Position numbers and translations under genes: made by a program. The notes under the pieces are model-generated. The model saw only the letters and a list, made by a program, of their open reading frames with translations, did no database searches and had not been told where the DNA came from. 64,000 bases of DNA from Castellaniella ginsengisoli (lineage in GTDB: Bacteria > Pseudomonadota > Gammaproteobacteria > Burkholderiales > Burkholderiaceae_B), in the NCBI RefSeq assembly GCF_039523235.1, contig NZ_BAAAEX010000003.1; one strand, given 5' to 3'. How positions within the stretch are numbered: position 1 is the stretch's first letter; each line of letters starts with the position of its first letter. This document shows positions 1-7,567 of the stretch, one piece after another.

Positions 1-588
1 CAACGGCGCCGCGCGCCCCGTCCAGCGCACCACGCCGAACCCGACCAGGGCCAGGCCCGCCAGCGTCAGCAGCAGCGCGGCGGGCGCGCCGAAATGCGTC
101 ACCAGGCCATAGGGCGGCAAGGCGCCCAGGGCCAGCCAGCGATCCAGCGTGGCCGAGCCCAGGAAGCTGCCGATGGCGAACAGCGGCAGGATCGCCATAT
201 TGAGGGGAATGCCCAGGCCCGCCTTGTACAGCGTGCCCGAGCCGCAACCATCGGCAACCTGCATGCAGGCGCCGAAAACGAAGGCGCCCACGATCAGGCT
301 GATGCTGGGCGGCCCGAGGGCGGCCCCGAGGTCGGTCGGATAGGCGGCCAGCAGGGGCATGGAGACGGCCGCCGCAATCGCCAGCAAGACCAGTTGCGCC
401 AGCACCCCGGATGGGTCGCGCTGCTCGATCAGCCGCCGCCAGCCGGTCGTGAAGCCGAAGCGCGCGCCCGCCAGCACCGCGCCCAGGCCGATGCCGACCA
501 GGAACAGCAGCGCCTGGCGCAAGGCGACCGACCAGGCGAGAAACAGACAGAAGGCGGCCATCAAGACCGCGAGCGGAAGTCGTTTCAT
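1..588 (-). CDS. YeeE/YedE family sulfur (thiosulfate) transporter, partial
   Basis: Inner-membrane protein of the YeeE/YedE (TsuA-like) family, which moves thiosulfate or related sulfur compounds into the cell. The reading frame starts at an ATG at 588 and stays open to the left edge, so the C-terminus is missing. The visible 196 residues are mostly hydrophobic helices. The conserved family motif GACMQVADGCGSGTLYKAG is present at about residues 105-123; its cysteines are the proposed sulfur relay. It starts 8 nt after the stop of the rhodanese gene on the same strand, so the two are probably co-transcribed. A rhodanese next to YeeE is a recurrent pairing in proteobacteria. The family call is secure; the transported compound is inferred. 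Confidence 0.85.
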   Translation of the reverse strand, partial: MKRLPLAVLMAAFCLFLAWSVALRQALLFLVGIGLGAVLAGARFGFTTGWRRLIEQRDPSGVLAQLVLLAIAAAVSMPLLAAYPTDLGAALGPPSISLIVGAFVFGACMQVADGCGSGTLYKAGLGIPLNMAILPLFAIGSFLGSATLDRWLALGALPPYGLVTHFGAPAALLLTLAGLALVGFGVVRWTGRAAPL

Positions 589-596
589 GGATCAGC

Positions 597-1535
597 TCAA
601 CCGAACACGCCCTTCAGCTTGTCCAGGATCTGGCTGCCCCGGCCCGGGACGTGTTCCATCGGCAGATCGGGGTTCTGGGACCACTCGGCCATCGACTCAG
701 GATAGAGCCGGACATTTTTCTGGCCGACGATTTCCGACAGCGCGAACCAGTCGGTGGCGGCCCAATGGCCGGTGTTGCAGAACGAGATCGTCTCGGATTT
801 CGCATCGGGCAGGAGTTCGGCCGCGATCTTGCGAGCCTCGTCCGCCGAGACGAAGATCGAGGTGCCGGGCTTGAACCAGCGGCCGTTCTCCACGTTGACC
901 GCGCCCTGGATCGTCCCGGGCACCTGTGCCGTCGGCGCCTTGACTTTGCCCAGATAGAAATCCAGCGGACGGGCATCCACCAGTTGAACCTGGGGATTGC
1001 CGACCTGCGCGGCCACCTGCTCGGTGGTGGCGATGATGGCATCGTCCAGCGCCGGCTCGAAGGCCGTGGCGACCACCGTCGGCGCCGCCTGGTCCTGCGG
1101 CAGGCCGGCGTCGGCCCAGGCCTTCACCCCGCCATTCAGGATGGACAGGTTTTCCAGGCCCAGGTATTTCAAAGTCCAGTACACCCGCGCCGACGCCCCG
1201 AAGTCGGTGCCGTCCGCCCCCGAAGAAACCACCACCGCGTGGGTACCCCGGTCGACACCGAGACTGCGCACCAATTGCGTCAGCGTATCCAGCGGCGGCA
1301 ATTGGCCGGGATTATTTGCCGGACCGCGCCACTGGGCGTAGGGCGCCGAGACCGCGCCGGGGATGTGCCCCGCGACGTAGGCGTCCGGCGGACGGATATC
1401 GATCACCCGCACGGCGGGTTGCTGGCGCGCGGCGTCGAGTTCGGCGGGCGTCAGCAACGGCTGGGCCGACCAGGCGGCGGCGGAGGCGCCGAAAGCGAGG
1501 AAAAAAGCCCCCAGGCGGGCGGACAAGAATTTCAT
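597..1535 (-). CDS. Exported tandem-domain sulfurtransferase (rhodanese)
   Basis: Predicted periplasmic thiosulfate or 3-mercaptopyruvate sulfurtransferase of 312 residues. The N-terminus is a clear signal peptide (basic MKFLSAR, hydrophobic core, likely cleavage after WSA near residue 24). Two rhodanese domains follow. The first (about 30-150) has the fold motif VIDIRPPDAYVAGHIPGA but SSGAD where the catalytic cysteine loop should be, so it is probably inactive. The second (about 170-290) carries the active-site loop FCNTGHWAA with its cysteine near residue 252. Being exported and upstream of a YeeE transporter, it may hand sulfane sulfur to the importer. Family is certain; substrate is not visible. 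Confidence 0.9.
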   Translation of the reverse strand: MKFLSARLGAFFLAFGASAAAWSAQPLLTPAELDAARQQPAVRVIDIRPPDAYVAGHIPGAVSAPYAQWRGPANNPGQLPPLDTLTQLVRSLGVDRGTHAVVVSSGADGTDFGASARVYWTLKYLGLENLSILNGGVKAWADAGLPQDQAAPTVVATAFEPALDDAIIATTEQVAAQVGNPQVQLVDARPLDFYLGKVKAPTAQVPGTIQGAVNVENGRWFKPGTSIFVSADEARKIAAELLPDAKSETISFCNTGHWAATDWFALSEIVGQKNVRLYPESMAEWSQNPDLPMEHVPGRGSQILDKLKGVFG

Positions 1536-1661
1536 GGCGATGCCTCTGAGTGAATGCGATGTGGCGACGGTTCATTCTCCCAGATTTGTTCGACCGGCCG
1601 GCGATTCTTATAAAACCTGTCGTTATATAGAATGCCCGGCGCGGCCGCCGCCGGCCCGGCT

Positions 1662-2561
1662 TCAGGCCCGCAGCGGCCCCGCCAGATTGGCGGGAATGAC
1701 CTGGATCACCCGGGCGGCGCTGTCGGCCGCGGCGGCCAGGGCTTCCATGGGCGCGGCGCCCCCGGCCCAGGCATGGACGAAGGCGGAGGCAAACGCATCG
1801 CCCGCGCCGATGGTGGACTGCGGCGCCACGATCCGCGCGGGATGGAAATGGGCGTGTTCTCCGTCATGGAACAGGGCGCCGCCCTGCCCCAGCGTCACCA
1901 GAACGGATTGACCAGGCCGGCGCAGCAGCCTGCGGGCGAGGTCCCGGGCCACATCGAGCGCGGGCGCATCGGTATCCAGTGCCGCATCCCCGCACAACCG
2001 GGCGGCCTCGCGCGCATTGACGCACAAGAGATCGGCCCGATCCCACAGGCCGCGCAAAGCCTGGGGATCCGCCAACTGGCGCGCTCCGGGCGTCACCACC
2101 AGCCGGGGGCGCGAAGCGGCCATGCGCGCCAGCGCGAGCTCCAGCCAGGCCTGGGACTCCAGGGAAAGGCCCGTGACGTAGACCACATCGGCCATCTCCA
2201 GCCCCGGGAAACCTTGTTCTCCGACCCAGGCGCTGGCGCCGCGCTGCGCGTAGGCGCGCGCCGCGCCGGTCTCATCGACCATCACCACGGCCTTGCCGGT
2301 CGGCAGCGCATGATCGGGAATGGCGGTCTGAATGCCGTGGCGCCGCAACAAGTCGCGCAGCAGATCGCCCTCCAAGTCGCGCCCGACGCACGCATGGATG
2401 GTGACGCGGGCGCCGCGCGCCGCCATGTTCAGTGCGGCGTTCACCGCGCCGCCGCCCGCGTACAGGCCGATGTGATCCACGTCCTGTTTGGCGGCGCGCA
2501 TGGGCAGGACGCGGGATACGACGATGTCGACGATGGCCGCGCCGATCGTGGTGAATTGCAT
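1662..2561 (-). CDS. PfkB-family carbohydrate kinase
   Basis: Ribokinase-fold sugar or nucleoside kinase of 299 residues. The N-terminal TTIGAAIVDI and the GGGAVNAALNMAARGA stretch (PfkB signature 1 region) are typical, and the C-terminal signature STIGAGDAFASAFVHAW holds the anion-hole glycines and catalytic Asp. I chose ATG 2561 because family members begin just before the 'IGAAIVDI' strand; the frame can extend to ATG 2585 or to a TTG at 2591 that overlaps the upstream LysR stop. It lies directly downstream of the LysR gene on the same strand, so the regulator may be co-transcribed with it. The substrate cannot be assigned from sequence. Confidence 0.85.
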   Translation of the reverse strand: MQFTTIGAAIVDIVVSRVLPMRAAKQDVDHIGLYAGGGAVNAALNMAARGARVTIHACVGRDLEGDLLRDLLRRHGIQTAIPDHALPTGKAVVMVDETGAARAYAQRGASAWVGEQGFPGLEMADVVYVTGLSLESQAWLELALARMAASRPRLVVTPGARQLADPQALRGLWDRADLLCVNAREAARLCGDAALDTDAPALDVARDLARRLLRRPGQSVLVTLGQGGALFHDGEHAHFHPARIVAPQSTIGAGDAFASAFVHAWAGGAAPMEALAAAADSAARVIQVIPANLAGPLRA

Positions 2562-2587
2562 GATCGATCCGTTCGCAGAAAACATAT

Positions 2588-3589
2588 TCAAGGGCTCAGC
2601 ACCTCCATCACCCAGTCCGCGAAGACGCGCACGCGCCGGGGCGGATGACGGAAGTGGGGGAACAACAGATTAACCGGCATCGGCGGGGGCAGGAAATCCG
2701 GAAGGACGGCCACCAGCCCCGGCGCACGCCGGACCACCGACGGCGGCGCCTGGATCAGGCCAAGACCCGCCCGGCAAGCGGCCTGATAGGCGGCGCTGTT
2801 GTCCACGGTGATCCGGGATCGCATCGACACCCGGACGGTGCGGCCGGCGCCGGCGTCCAGGTACTCGAACTGCACCGGCCCGTCGGACGGGTTGGGGCGG
2901 TAGTCCACCAGCCAATGCCGCGCCAGATCGTCGGGGCTGTCCGGGCTGCCGTAGGCGCGCACGTAGTCCCGACTGGCGAAATTGCCCAGATGCAGTGCGC
3001 CCAGGGGACGGCAGGCGAGCGATTCATCGACCACTGCGCCGACCCGGATGATGCAGTCGAGCCCTTCGGCGATCATGTCGGCGCGTCGGTCCGAACTGGA
3101 GATCTCGATCCGCAAGGCGGGATGACGCGCCAGGAACTCTGGCAGCCGCGCCATCACCGCGCCCGCGGACATGCCCAAGGGCATGCCGATCCGCAGGCGT
3201 CCGTCCAGCGGGCCGTCCGGACGGTGGAAGAAGCCGCCCAGTTCATCCAGGCTGTCGAGCACGGGCACGCACCGATCCAGGAAAGCCTGCCCGTCTCCGG
3301 TCAGGCCGACCCGCCGCGTCGTTCGCTGCAGGAGCCGGGCACCCAGCCGTTTTTCCAGACGCTGGACAGCCGTGGACACTGTGGCGCGCGGCAAGCGGAG
3401 CTGTTCCGCCGCCTGGGTAAAACTGCCCAAGGCGGCGACCCGGGCGAAAATCCGCAAATCCTCGGCGGTCGGCGTATAGGCGGGCACGGACGCCGCCGCA
3501 TCGATGCCGGCGGCCCTCGCTTCCCAAAACCGGACACGCTCCTCGGGACGGGAATCGGAAGAGAGGCCATTGGTCGATTCGTTCGACAT
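2588..3589 (-). CDS. LysR-family transcriptional regulator
   Basis: DNA-binding regulator of 333 residues. The winged helix-turn-helix (about residues 43-102: DLRIFARVAALGSFTQAAEQ then RATVSTAVQRLEKRLGARLL) is followed by a LysR substrate-binding domain with the usual RLRIGMP start. The HTH is preceded by about 40 extra residues; the true start could be internal, although no better start is evident. It diverges from the SDR gene at 3724 across a 134-bp gap, the usual arrangement for a LysR regulator and its target, so control of the SDR and perhaps the MFS gene is likely. The inducer is unknown. Confidence 0.88.
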   Translation of the reverse strand: MSNESTNGLSSDSRPEERVRFWEARAAGIDAAASVPAYTPTAEDLRIFARVAALGSFTQAAEQLRLPRATVSTAVQRLEKRLGARLLQRTTRRVGLTGDGQAFLDRCVPVLDSLDELGGFFHRPDGPLDGRLRIGMPLGMSAGAVMARLPEFLARHPALRIEISSSDRRADMIAEGLDCIIRVGAVVDESLACRPLGALHLGNFASRDYVRAYGSPDSPDDLARHWLVDYRPNPSDGPVQFEYLDAGAGRTVRVSMRSRITVDNSAAYQAACRAGLGLIQAPPSVVRRAPGLVAVLPDFLPPPMPVNLLFPHFRHPPRRVRVFADWVMEVLSP

Positions 3590-3723
3590 GTAATGTTGAA
3601 TAAAGTCTGTTTATGCGTTCTTTTTAAAACAATATAGTGTCTTTGCCCGGCTGACAAGACCCGGGCGGCGCCCGCAGCGCGAAAGGCTGCGGACGCCTCC
3701 TCTTCCTCTAAACGGAGACCCGC
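3590..3723. promoter_or_regulatory. Divergent LysR / SDR control region
   Basis: This AT-richer 134-bp gap (most AT-rich at 3595-3650) separates the start of the LysR gene from that of the SDR gene. It should hold both promoters and the LysR operator. I could not choose a convincing T-N11-A operator or -35/-10 pair by eye. The SDR gene has a good ribosome-binding site (GGAGA) ending 6 nt before its ATG. Confidence 0.5.
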
Positions 3724-4509
3724 ATGAATCCTTCGACAACGCCCCCCTCCACGACTCATCCCCTCGCTTTCATCACCGGCGGCAGCCGGGGCCTGGGGCG
3801 CGCCTCGGCCCTGCACCTGGCCCGGGCAGGATGGGACATCATCCTGAGCTACCGGTCCCGCGAGGATCTGGCCCGAGAGGTCGTCACGGAAATCCAGGCG
3901 CTGGGCCGCAAGGCGGCCGCCCTGCCGCTGGACACCCGCCGGACGGCCGGTTTTCCCGCTCTGGCCGCCTCTCTCCCGGGCCTGCTGCACGATACTTTCG
4001 GCCGGGACCGCCTCGACGCGCTGGTGAACAATGCCGGCACAGGCGCCGACGCGGCATTCCTGGACACGACCGAAGCGCAGTTTGACCAGATGATGAACGA
4101 GCACCTGAAAGGCGTGTTCTTCCTGACCCAGGCGCTGGCGCCACTGCTGGCCGACGGCGCCCGCATTCTCAACGTATCCAGCGGCCTGACCCGGTTCTCG
4201 TTTCCCGGCAAGGCGGCCTACGCCGTGATGAAGGGCGGAGTCGAAGTGCTGACGCGCTATCTGGCCAAAGAGCTGGGCCCGCGAGGCATCCGCGCCAATG
4301 TCCTGGCTCCGGGCGCCATCGCCACCGACTTCGGCGGCGGCATCGTGCGCGACGACCCGCACGTCGGCGCCGCCATTGCCGGCAGCACGGCCCTGGGCCG
4401 GGTCGGCGAGGCGGACGATATCGGCGGCGCCGTCGCGGCGTTGCTGGCGCCGGGCAGCGCCTGGATCAACGGCCAGCGGATCGAGGCCTCGGGCGGCATG
4501 TTGCTGTGA
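3724..4509 (+). CDS. Short-chain dehydrogenase/reductase (SDR)
   Basis: NAD(P)-dependent oxidoreductase of 261 residues, classical SDR type. Cofactor motif TGGSRGLGR is near residues 18-26, the structural NNAG motif near 101-104, catalytic Ser in LNVSSG, and catalytic Tyr/Lys in YAVMK. The later motif RANVLAPGAIATDF is typical of FabG-like enzymes. It has a good ribosome-binding site and diverges from the LysR gene, its likely regulator. The MFS gene follows after 95 bp. The substrate is not visible. Confidence 0.88.
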   Translation: MNPSTTPPSTTHPLAFITGGSRGLGRASALHLARAGWDIILSYRSREDLAREVVTEIQALGRKAAALPLDTRRTAGFPALAASLPGLLHDTFGRDRLDALVNNAGTGADAAFLDTTEAQFDQMMNEHLKGVFFLTQALAPLLADGARILNVSSGLTRFSFPGKAAYAVMKGGVEVLTRYLAKELGPRGIRANVLAPGAIATDFGGGIVRDDPHVGAAIAGSTALGRVGEADDIGGAVAALLAPGSAWINGQRIEASGGMLL

Positions 4510-4512
4510 CGC

Positions 4513-4536
4513 GGCACCGGGCGGGCGGCCGGTGCC
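4513..4536 (+). terminator. GC-rich hairpin after the SDR gene
   Basis: A perfect 8-bp stem (GGCACCGG / CCGGTGCC) with an 8-nt loop begins 3 nt after the SDR stop. There is no U-tract, so it may be a weak or Rho-assisted terminator or an mRNA-stabilising stem between the SDR and MFS genes. A TACAAT element at 4571-4576 could be a -10 for a separate MFS promoter, but no -35 is clear. Confidence 0.35.
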
Positions 4537-4604
4537 GGGCCGGGGATCTCTATCCAGGAGTTCCCCTGACTACAATACCGGATTCCTCTCCCTCCAAGTC
4601 CTTC

Positions 4605-5804
4605 ATGCCTCAAGCACCCATCTCCGGCTCCGCCCGCGCCGGCGCCGGCCTGGTGATCTTCGCCCTGGCGATCGGCGCCTTTGCCATCGGCACCACAGAG
4701 TTCGCCACCATGAGCCTGCTGCCCTATTTCGCGCAGGATCTGGGAATCGACGCACCCACGGCGGGGCGCGTCATCAGCGCCTACGCCCTGGGTGTGGTGG
4801 TGGGCGCCCCGTTGCTGACCGTATTGGCGGCGCGCATGGCGCGGCGCACCCTGCTGGTGGCGCTGATGGGTGTGTTTGCACTATTCAACGGCCTGTGCGC
4901 CTTCGCCCCCAGCTATGAGTGGCTGCTGGCGCTGCGCTTTCTGAGCGGCCTGCCCCATGGCGCCTACTTCGGCATCGGCGCGCTGATGGCTGTGTCGCTG
5001 GTGCCGCATGCCCAGCGCAACCAGGCGGTGGGCCGCATGTTCCTGGGGCTGACGGTGGCCACCATCGTCGGCGTGCCTTTCGCCAACTGGCTGGGTCATG
5101 CGCTGGACTGGCGCTGGGGCTTCGCGTTGGTGAGCCTTGCCGGCCTGCTGACCATGGGGCTGGTCGCCTGGCTGGCGCCGTACAGTCCGCCCGAACCAGG
5201 GGCCAGCCCCTGGCGCGAACTCGGCGCCCTGCGTCAACCGCAGGTCTGGCTGACCCTGGCGGTGGGCGCCATCGGTTTTGGCGGCCTGTTCGCCGTCTAC
5301 ACCTATCTGGCCGATGTGCTGCTGGAAGTCACCGGTGTGGCCCCCGACGTGGTTCCGCCGGTGCTGGCGGTCTTCGGCGTCGGCCTGACCGTGGGCAACA
5401 TCGTGGTGCCCTGGCTGGCCGACCGGGCCCCGATGCCGACGGCGGCGGGGCTGCTGCTCTGGAGCGCCGCCATGACGGCGCTCTTCCCCCTTGCCGCCGG
5501 AAACGTCTGGACCCTGTCGGCCAACGTCTTTTTCATCGGCTTCGGCGGTGCGCTGGGCACGATTCTGCAGACCCGGCTGATGGATGTCGCGCGGCACGCC
5601 CAGGGACTGGCCGCCGCGCTGAACCATTCCGCCTTCAATTTCGCCAACGCGCTGGGGCCGCTGCTGGGCGGCATGGCCATTGCCCACGGCTACGGATGGA
5701 CCTCGCCCGGTTGGGTCGGCACCGGCCTGGCGCTGGCCGGCCTGGCAACCCTAGGCCTGTCGGTATGGATGAGTCCGGACACCGATCAGTCCCCTGCGGA
5801 CTGA
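4605..5804 (+). CDS. MFS efflux transporter, DHA1 (AraJ-like)
   Basis: Inner-membrane major facilitator of 399 residues with about 12 hydrophobic segments. The first helix AIGAFAIGTTEFATMSLLP is the hallmark of the AraJ/YdhP/PbuE-like DHA1 drug and sugar efflux group. The cytoplasmic loop 2-3 motif appears as ARMARRTLL, and RFLSGLPHGAYFGIGA matches the helix 4 region. The ATG at 4605 fits the family N-terminus but has no clear ribosome-binding site; a better-placed GGAG sits before a CTG at 4566, so the true start is uncertain. It is probably an exporter under the nearby LysR regulator; the substrate is unknown. Confidence 0.85.
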   Translation: MPQAPISGSARAGAGLVIFALAIGAFAIGTTEFATMSLLPYFAQDLGIDAPTAGRVISAYALGVVVGAPLLTVLAARMARRTLLVALMGVFALFNGLCAFAPSYEWLLALRFLSGLPHGAYFGIGALMAVSLVPHAQRNQAVGRMFLGLTVATIVGVPFANWLGHALDWRWGFALVSLAGLLTMGLVAWLAPYSPPEPGASPWRELGALRQPQVWLTLAVGAIGFGGLFAVYTYLADVLLEVTGVAPDVVPPVLAVFGVGLTVGNIVVPWLADRAPMPTAAGLLLWSAAMTALFPLAAGNVWTLSANVFFIGFGGALGTILQTRLMDVARHAQGLAAALNHSAFNFANALGPLLGGMAIAHGYGWTSPGWVGTGLALAGLATLGLSVWMSPDTDQSPAD

Positions 5805-5809
5805 TCGGT
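5781..5809. terminator. Perfect 12-bp hairpin at the MFS 3' end
   Basis: A 12-bp perfect inverted repeat (ACCGATCAGTCC / GGACTGATCGGT) with loop CCTGC spans the last codons and stop of the MFS gene. It lacks a U-tract. It lies between convergent genes and directly against the 68-bp repeat array, so it could serve as a bidirectional transcription barrier. Confidence 0.45.
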
Positions 5810-5984
5810 GCCTGACGAATCGGAGCGCCTTGCAAGGCGCGACGTGGAGAGATCCCACAAATCGAAAATGGCTTCGTGCCTGACGAATCGGAGCGCCTTG
5901 CAAGGCGCGACGTGGAGAGATCCCACAAATCGAAAATGGCTTCGTGCCTGACGAATCGGAGCGCCTTGCAAGGCGCGACGTGGA
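5808..5984. repeat. 68-bp tandem repeat, 2.6 copies, with internal palindromes
   Basis: Two identical 68-bp units (5808-5875, 5876-5943) and a third partial unit (5944-5984, 41 bp) fill almost the whole gap between the convergent MFS and yghU genes. Each unit carries the perfect 16-bp palindrome GCGCCTTGCAAGGCGC (first copy 5825-5840, then every 68 bp). The period is not a multiple of three, and open frames across it shift between units, so it is not coding. There is no spacer diversity, so it is not CRISPR. Exact identity suggests recent duplication. Function is unknown; a repeated transcription barrier or a REP-like element is plausible. Confidence 0.9.
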
Positions 5985-5987
5985 TCG

Positions 5988-6857
5988 TCAGCCCTGAACC
6001 TTGTCCTGGGTCCGGGTGTCGAAATCCGACGCGTCGTGACGTTCCCAAAGTTGTTCGGCGGGGTCTCCCGACGTCCGGTTCACCATCCGTCCACGCCGCA
6101 CCGCCGGGCGCTCGCCCACGGCGCGCGCCCAGCGCAGTACGTGGCGGTAGTCTGCGGCCGACAGAAACTCCGCCGCCCCATAGACATGGTTCAGCAGCAG
6201 CCCGCCATACCAGGGCCAGATCGCCATATCGGCAATGGTGTAGTCCGATCCCGCCACGAATTCATGTTCGGCCAGGCGCTTGTCGAGCACGTCCAACTGG
6301 CGTTTGGTTTCCATGGTGAAACGATTGATGGCGTATTCGATCTTCACGGGGGCATAGGCGTAGAAATGGCCGAAACCTCCGCCCACGTAAGGCGCACTGC
6401 CCACTTGCCAGAACAGCCAGGACAGGCATTCGGCGCGGGCCGCCGGATCGGCGGGCAGAAACGCGCCGAATTTTTCCGCCAGGTAAGTCAGGATCGCGCC
6501 CGACTCGAAAACGCGGACAGGCGCCGGGCCGCTGCGGTCCATCAACGCGGGAATCTTGGAATTGGGATTGACGTCGACGAAGCCGCTGCCGAACTGGTCG
6601 CCCTCGCCGATGCGGATCAGCCAGGCGTCGTATTCCGCCCCGGCATGCCCCTGCGCGAGCAGCTCTTCCAGCAGGATGGTGACTTTGACCCCATTGGGGG
6701 TGCCCTGGGAATAAAGCTGCAGCGGATGGCGCCCGACCGGCAACTCGCGTTCGTGCGTCGGCCCCGATACAGGGCGATTGATGTTGGCGAACCGGCCGCC
6801 GCTGGGCTGATCCCAGGTCCAGACCTTGGGCGGCTGGTATTCGGTCGTCTGACTCAT
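5988..6857 (-). CDS. yghU: Glutathione-dependent disulfide-bond oxidoreductase YghU
   Basis: Nu-class glutathione transferase of 289 residues. The N-terminal region (SQTTEYQPPKVWTWD, then GRFANINRPVSGPTHER) is characteristic of YghU rather than other GSTs. A thioredoxin-like domain (about 45-125, with NPNSKIPAL and the glutathione-contacting ESGAILTYLAEKFG) is followed by the helical C-terminal domain (YTIADMAIWPWYGG). Start 6857 is chosen because AGGAG lies 8 nt upstream; the frame extends further upstream without a better site. Cytosolic; reduces disulfides such as 2-hydroxyethyl disulfide in E. coli. No operon partner is evident. Confidence 0.92.
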   Translation of the reverse strand: MSQTTEYQPPKVWTWDQPSGGRFANINRPVSGPTHERELPVGRHPLQLYSQGTPNGVKVTILLEELLAQGHAGAEYDAWLIRIGEGDQFGSGFVDVNPNSKIPALMDRSGPAPVRVFESGAILTYLAEKFGAFLPADPAARAECLSWLFWQVGSAPYVGGGFGHFYAYAPVKIEYAINRFTMETKRQLDVLDKRLAEHEFVAGSDYTIADMAIWPWYGGLLLNHVYGAAEFLSAADYRHVLRWARAVGERPAVRRGRMVNRTSGDPAEQLWERHDASDFDTRTQDKVQG

Positions 6858-7022
6858 GCTGCATGCTCCTGAGGGGAAGGCAAAAGTGTCTACGGTACCA
6901 GCATCGGCCGGCGCTGTGAACCTTCCCGGCCGCGGGCCGCGCTCAAAGCGGAAATGCTGGACGAACACAGGGCTCCGGCCCTATGATGGGCCGGAATAAT
7001 TGAACCTTCAAAGGAGAAGCGG

Positions 7023-7271
7023 ATGGGCATCATCAGCATGATTGTCGTCGGGTTCATCGTCGGCCTGATCGCGCGCGCAGTCATGCCCGGCGACCAGAAG
7101 CTGGGCTTCATCCTGACCACGATCCTGGGGATCATCGGTTCCATCGTCGCCGGCTACCTGGGGGCGGCGCTGGGCTTTTACGAGGCCGGCCAGGGCGCGG
7201 GCTGGATCGGTTCCATCATCGGCGCATTGATCGTGCTGGGCGTGTACGGGTTCATCGCCAAACGCGCCTGA
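7023..7271 (+). CDS. GlsB/YeaQ/YmgE family stress-associated membrane protein
   Basis: Small inner-membrane protein of 82 residues made almost entirely of glycine-rich hydrophobic segments: GIISMIVVGFIVGLIARAV, ILGIIGSIVAGYLGAALG, and GSIIGALIVLGVYGFIA. This matches the transglycosylase-associated-protein (GlsB/YeaQ) family in length and motif order, including the conserved MPGDQKLGF loop. A strong ribosome-binding site (AAAGGAGAAG) precedes the ATG. The family is often induced by stress; its molecular role is unclear. Probably monocistronic and convergent with slyX. Confidence 0.9.
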   Translation: MGIISMIVVGFIVGLIARAVMPGDQKLGFILTTILGIIGSIVAGYLGAALGFYEAGQGAGWIGSIIGALIVLGVYGFIAKRA

Positions 7272-7289
7272 GTCTTCGCCCCCAAGCCG

Positions 7290-7308
7290 GGCCCGGGCAA
7301 ACCGGGCC
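7290..7308. terminator. Hairpin between glsB-like gene and slyX
   Basis: A 7-bp GC stem (GGCCCGG / CCGGGCC, loop GCAAA) lies in the 36-bp gap of two convergent genes and touches the slyX stop codon. No U-tract. Probably a shared weak terminator. Confidence 0.4.
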
Positions 7309-7538
7309 TAGTAGTGTGGCGGCCGCTCATCGGCGGCCGCGTCCAGGCCCGGGGTTGCGCCGGCGGCGAGCTGCTGTCGCAAGGCCAGCAGTTCGCGCGC
7401 CAGGGATTCGATCTGCTGCTGCTGGCGAAAAACCGTCCGGTTCAACTGATCCAGCAGATCGTCGGCATACGCCGACTTGACCTCCAGATCGATCATGCGC
7501 TTTTCCAGCGCGGCGGAATCAATGCCGGCTTCTTCCAT
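7308..7538 (-). CDS. slyX: SlyX family coiled-coil protein
   Basis: Short cytosolic protein of 76 residues. The central region LEKRMIDLEVKSAYADDLLDQLNRTVFRQQQQIESLARELLALRQQL (read in pieces) is a heptad-patterned coiled coil, and the C-terminus ends in the typical proline-rich PPHY. This is the SlyX family signature; its function is unknown. It follows the M20 gene by 29 nt on the same strand and so may be the last gene of the ureide operon, though slyX is usually not linked to purine catabolism. Confidence 0.88.
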   Translation of the reverse strand: MEEAGIDSAALEKRMIDLEVKSAYADDLLDQLNRTVFRQQQQIESLARELLALRQQLAAGATPGLDAAADERPPHY

Positions 7539-7567
7539 CGTTCGGTGTCCTGTCTTGGTTGCGGAGC

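Noticed and set aside
5786..5971. A small minus-strand open frame through the repeat array
   Set aside because: Its sequence is only the 68-bp repeat read in shifting frames; there is no ribosome-binding site and no homology pattern.
5808..5984. CRISPR array
   Set aside because: The repeats are directly adjacent and identical over the whole 68 bp, with no variable spacers.
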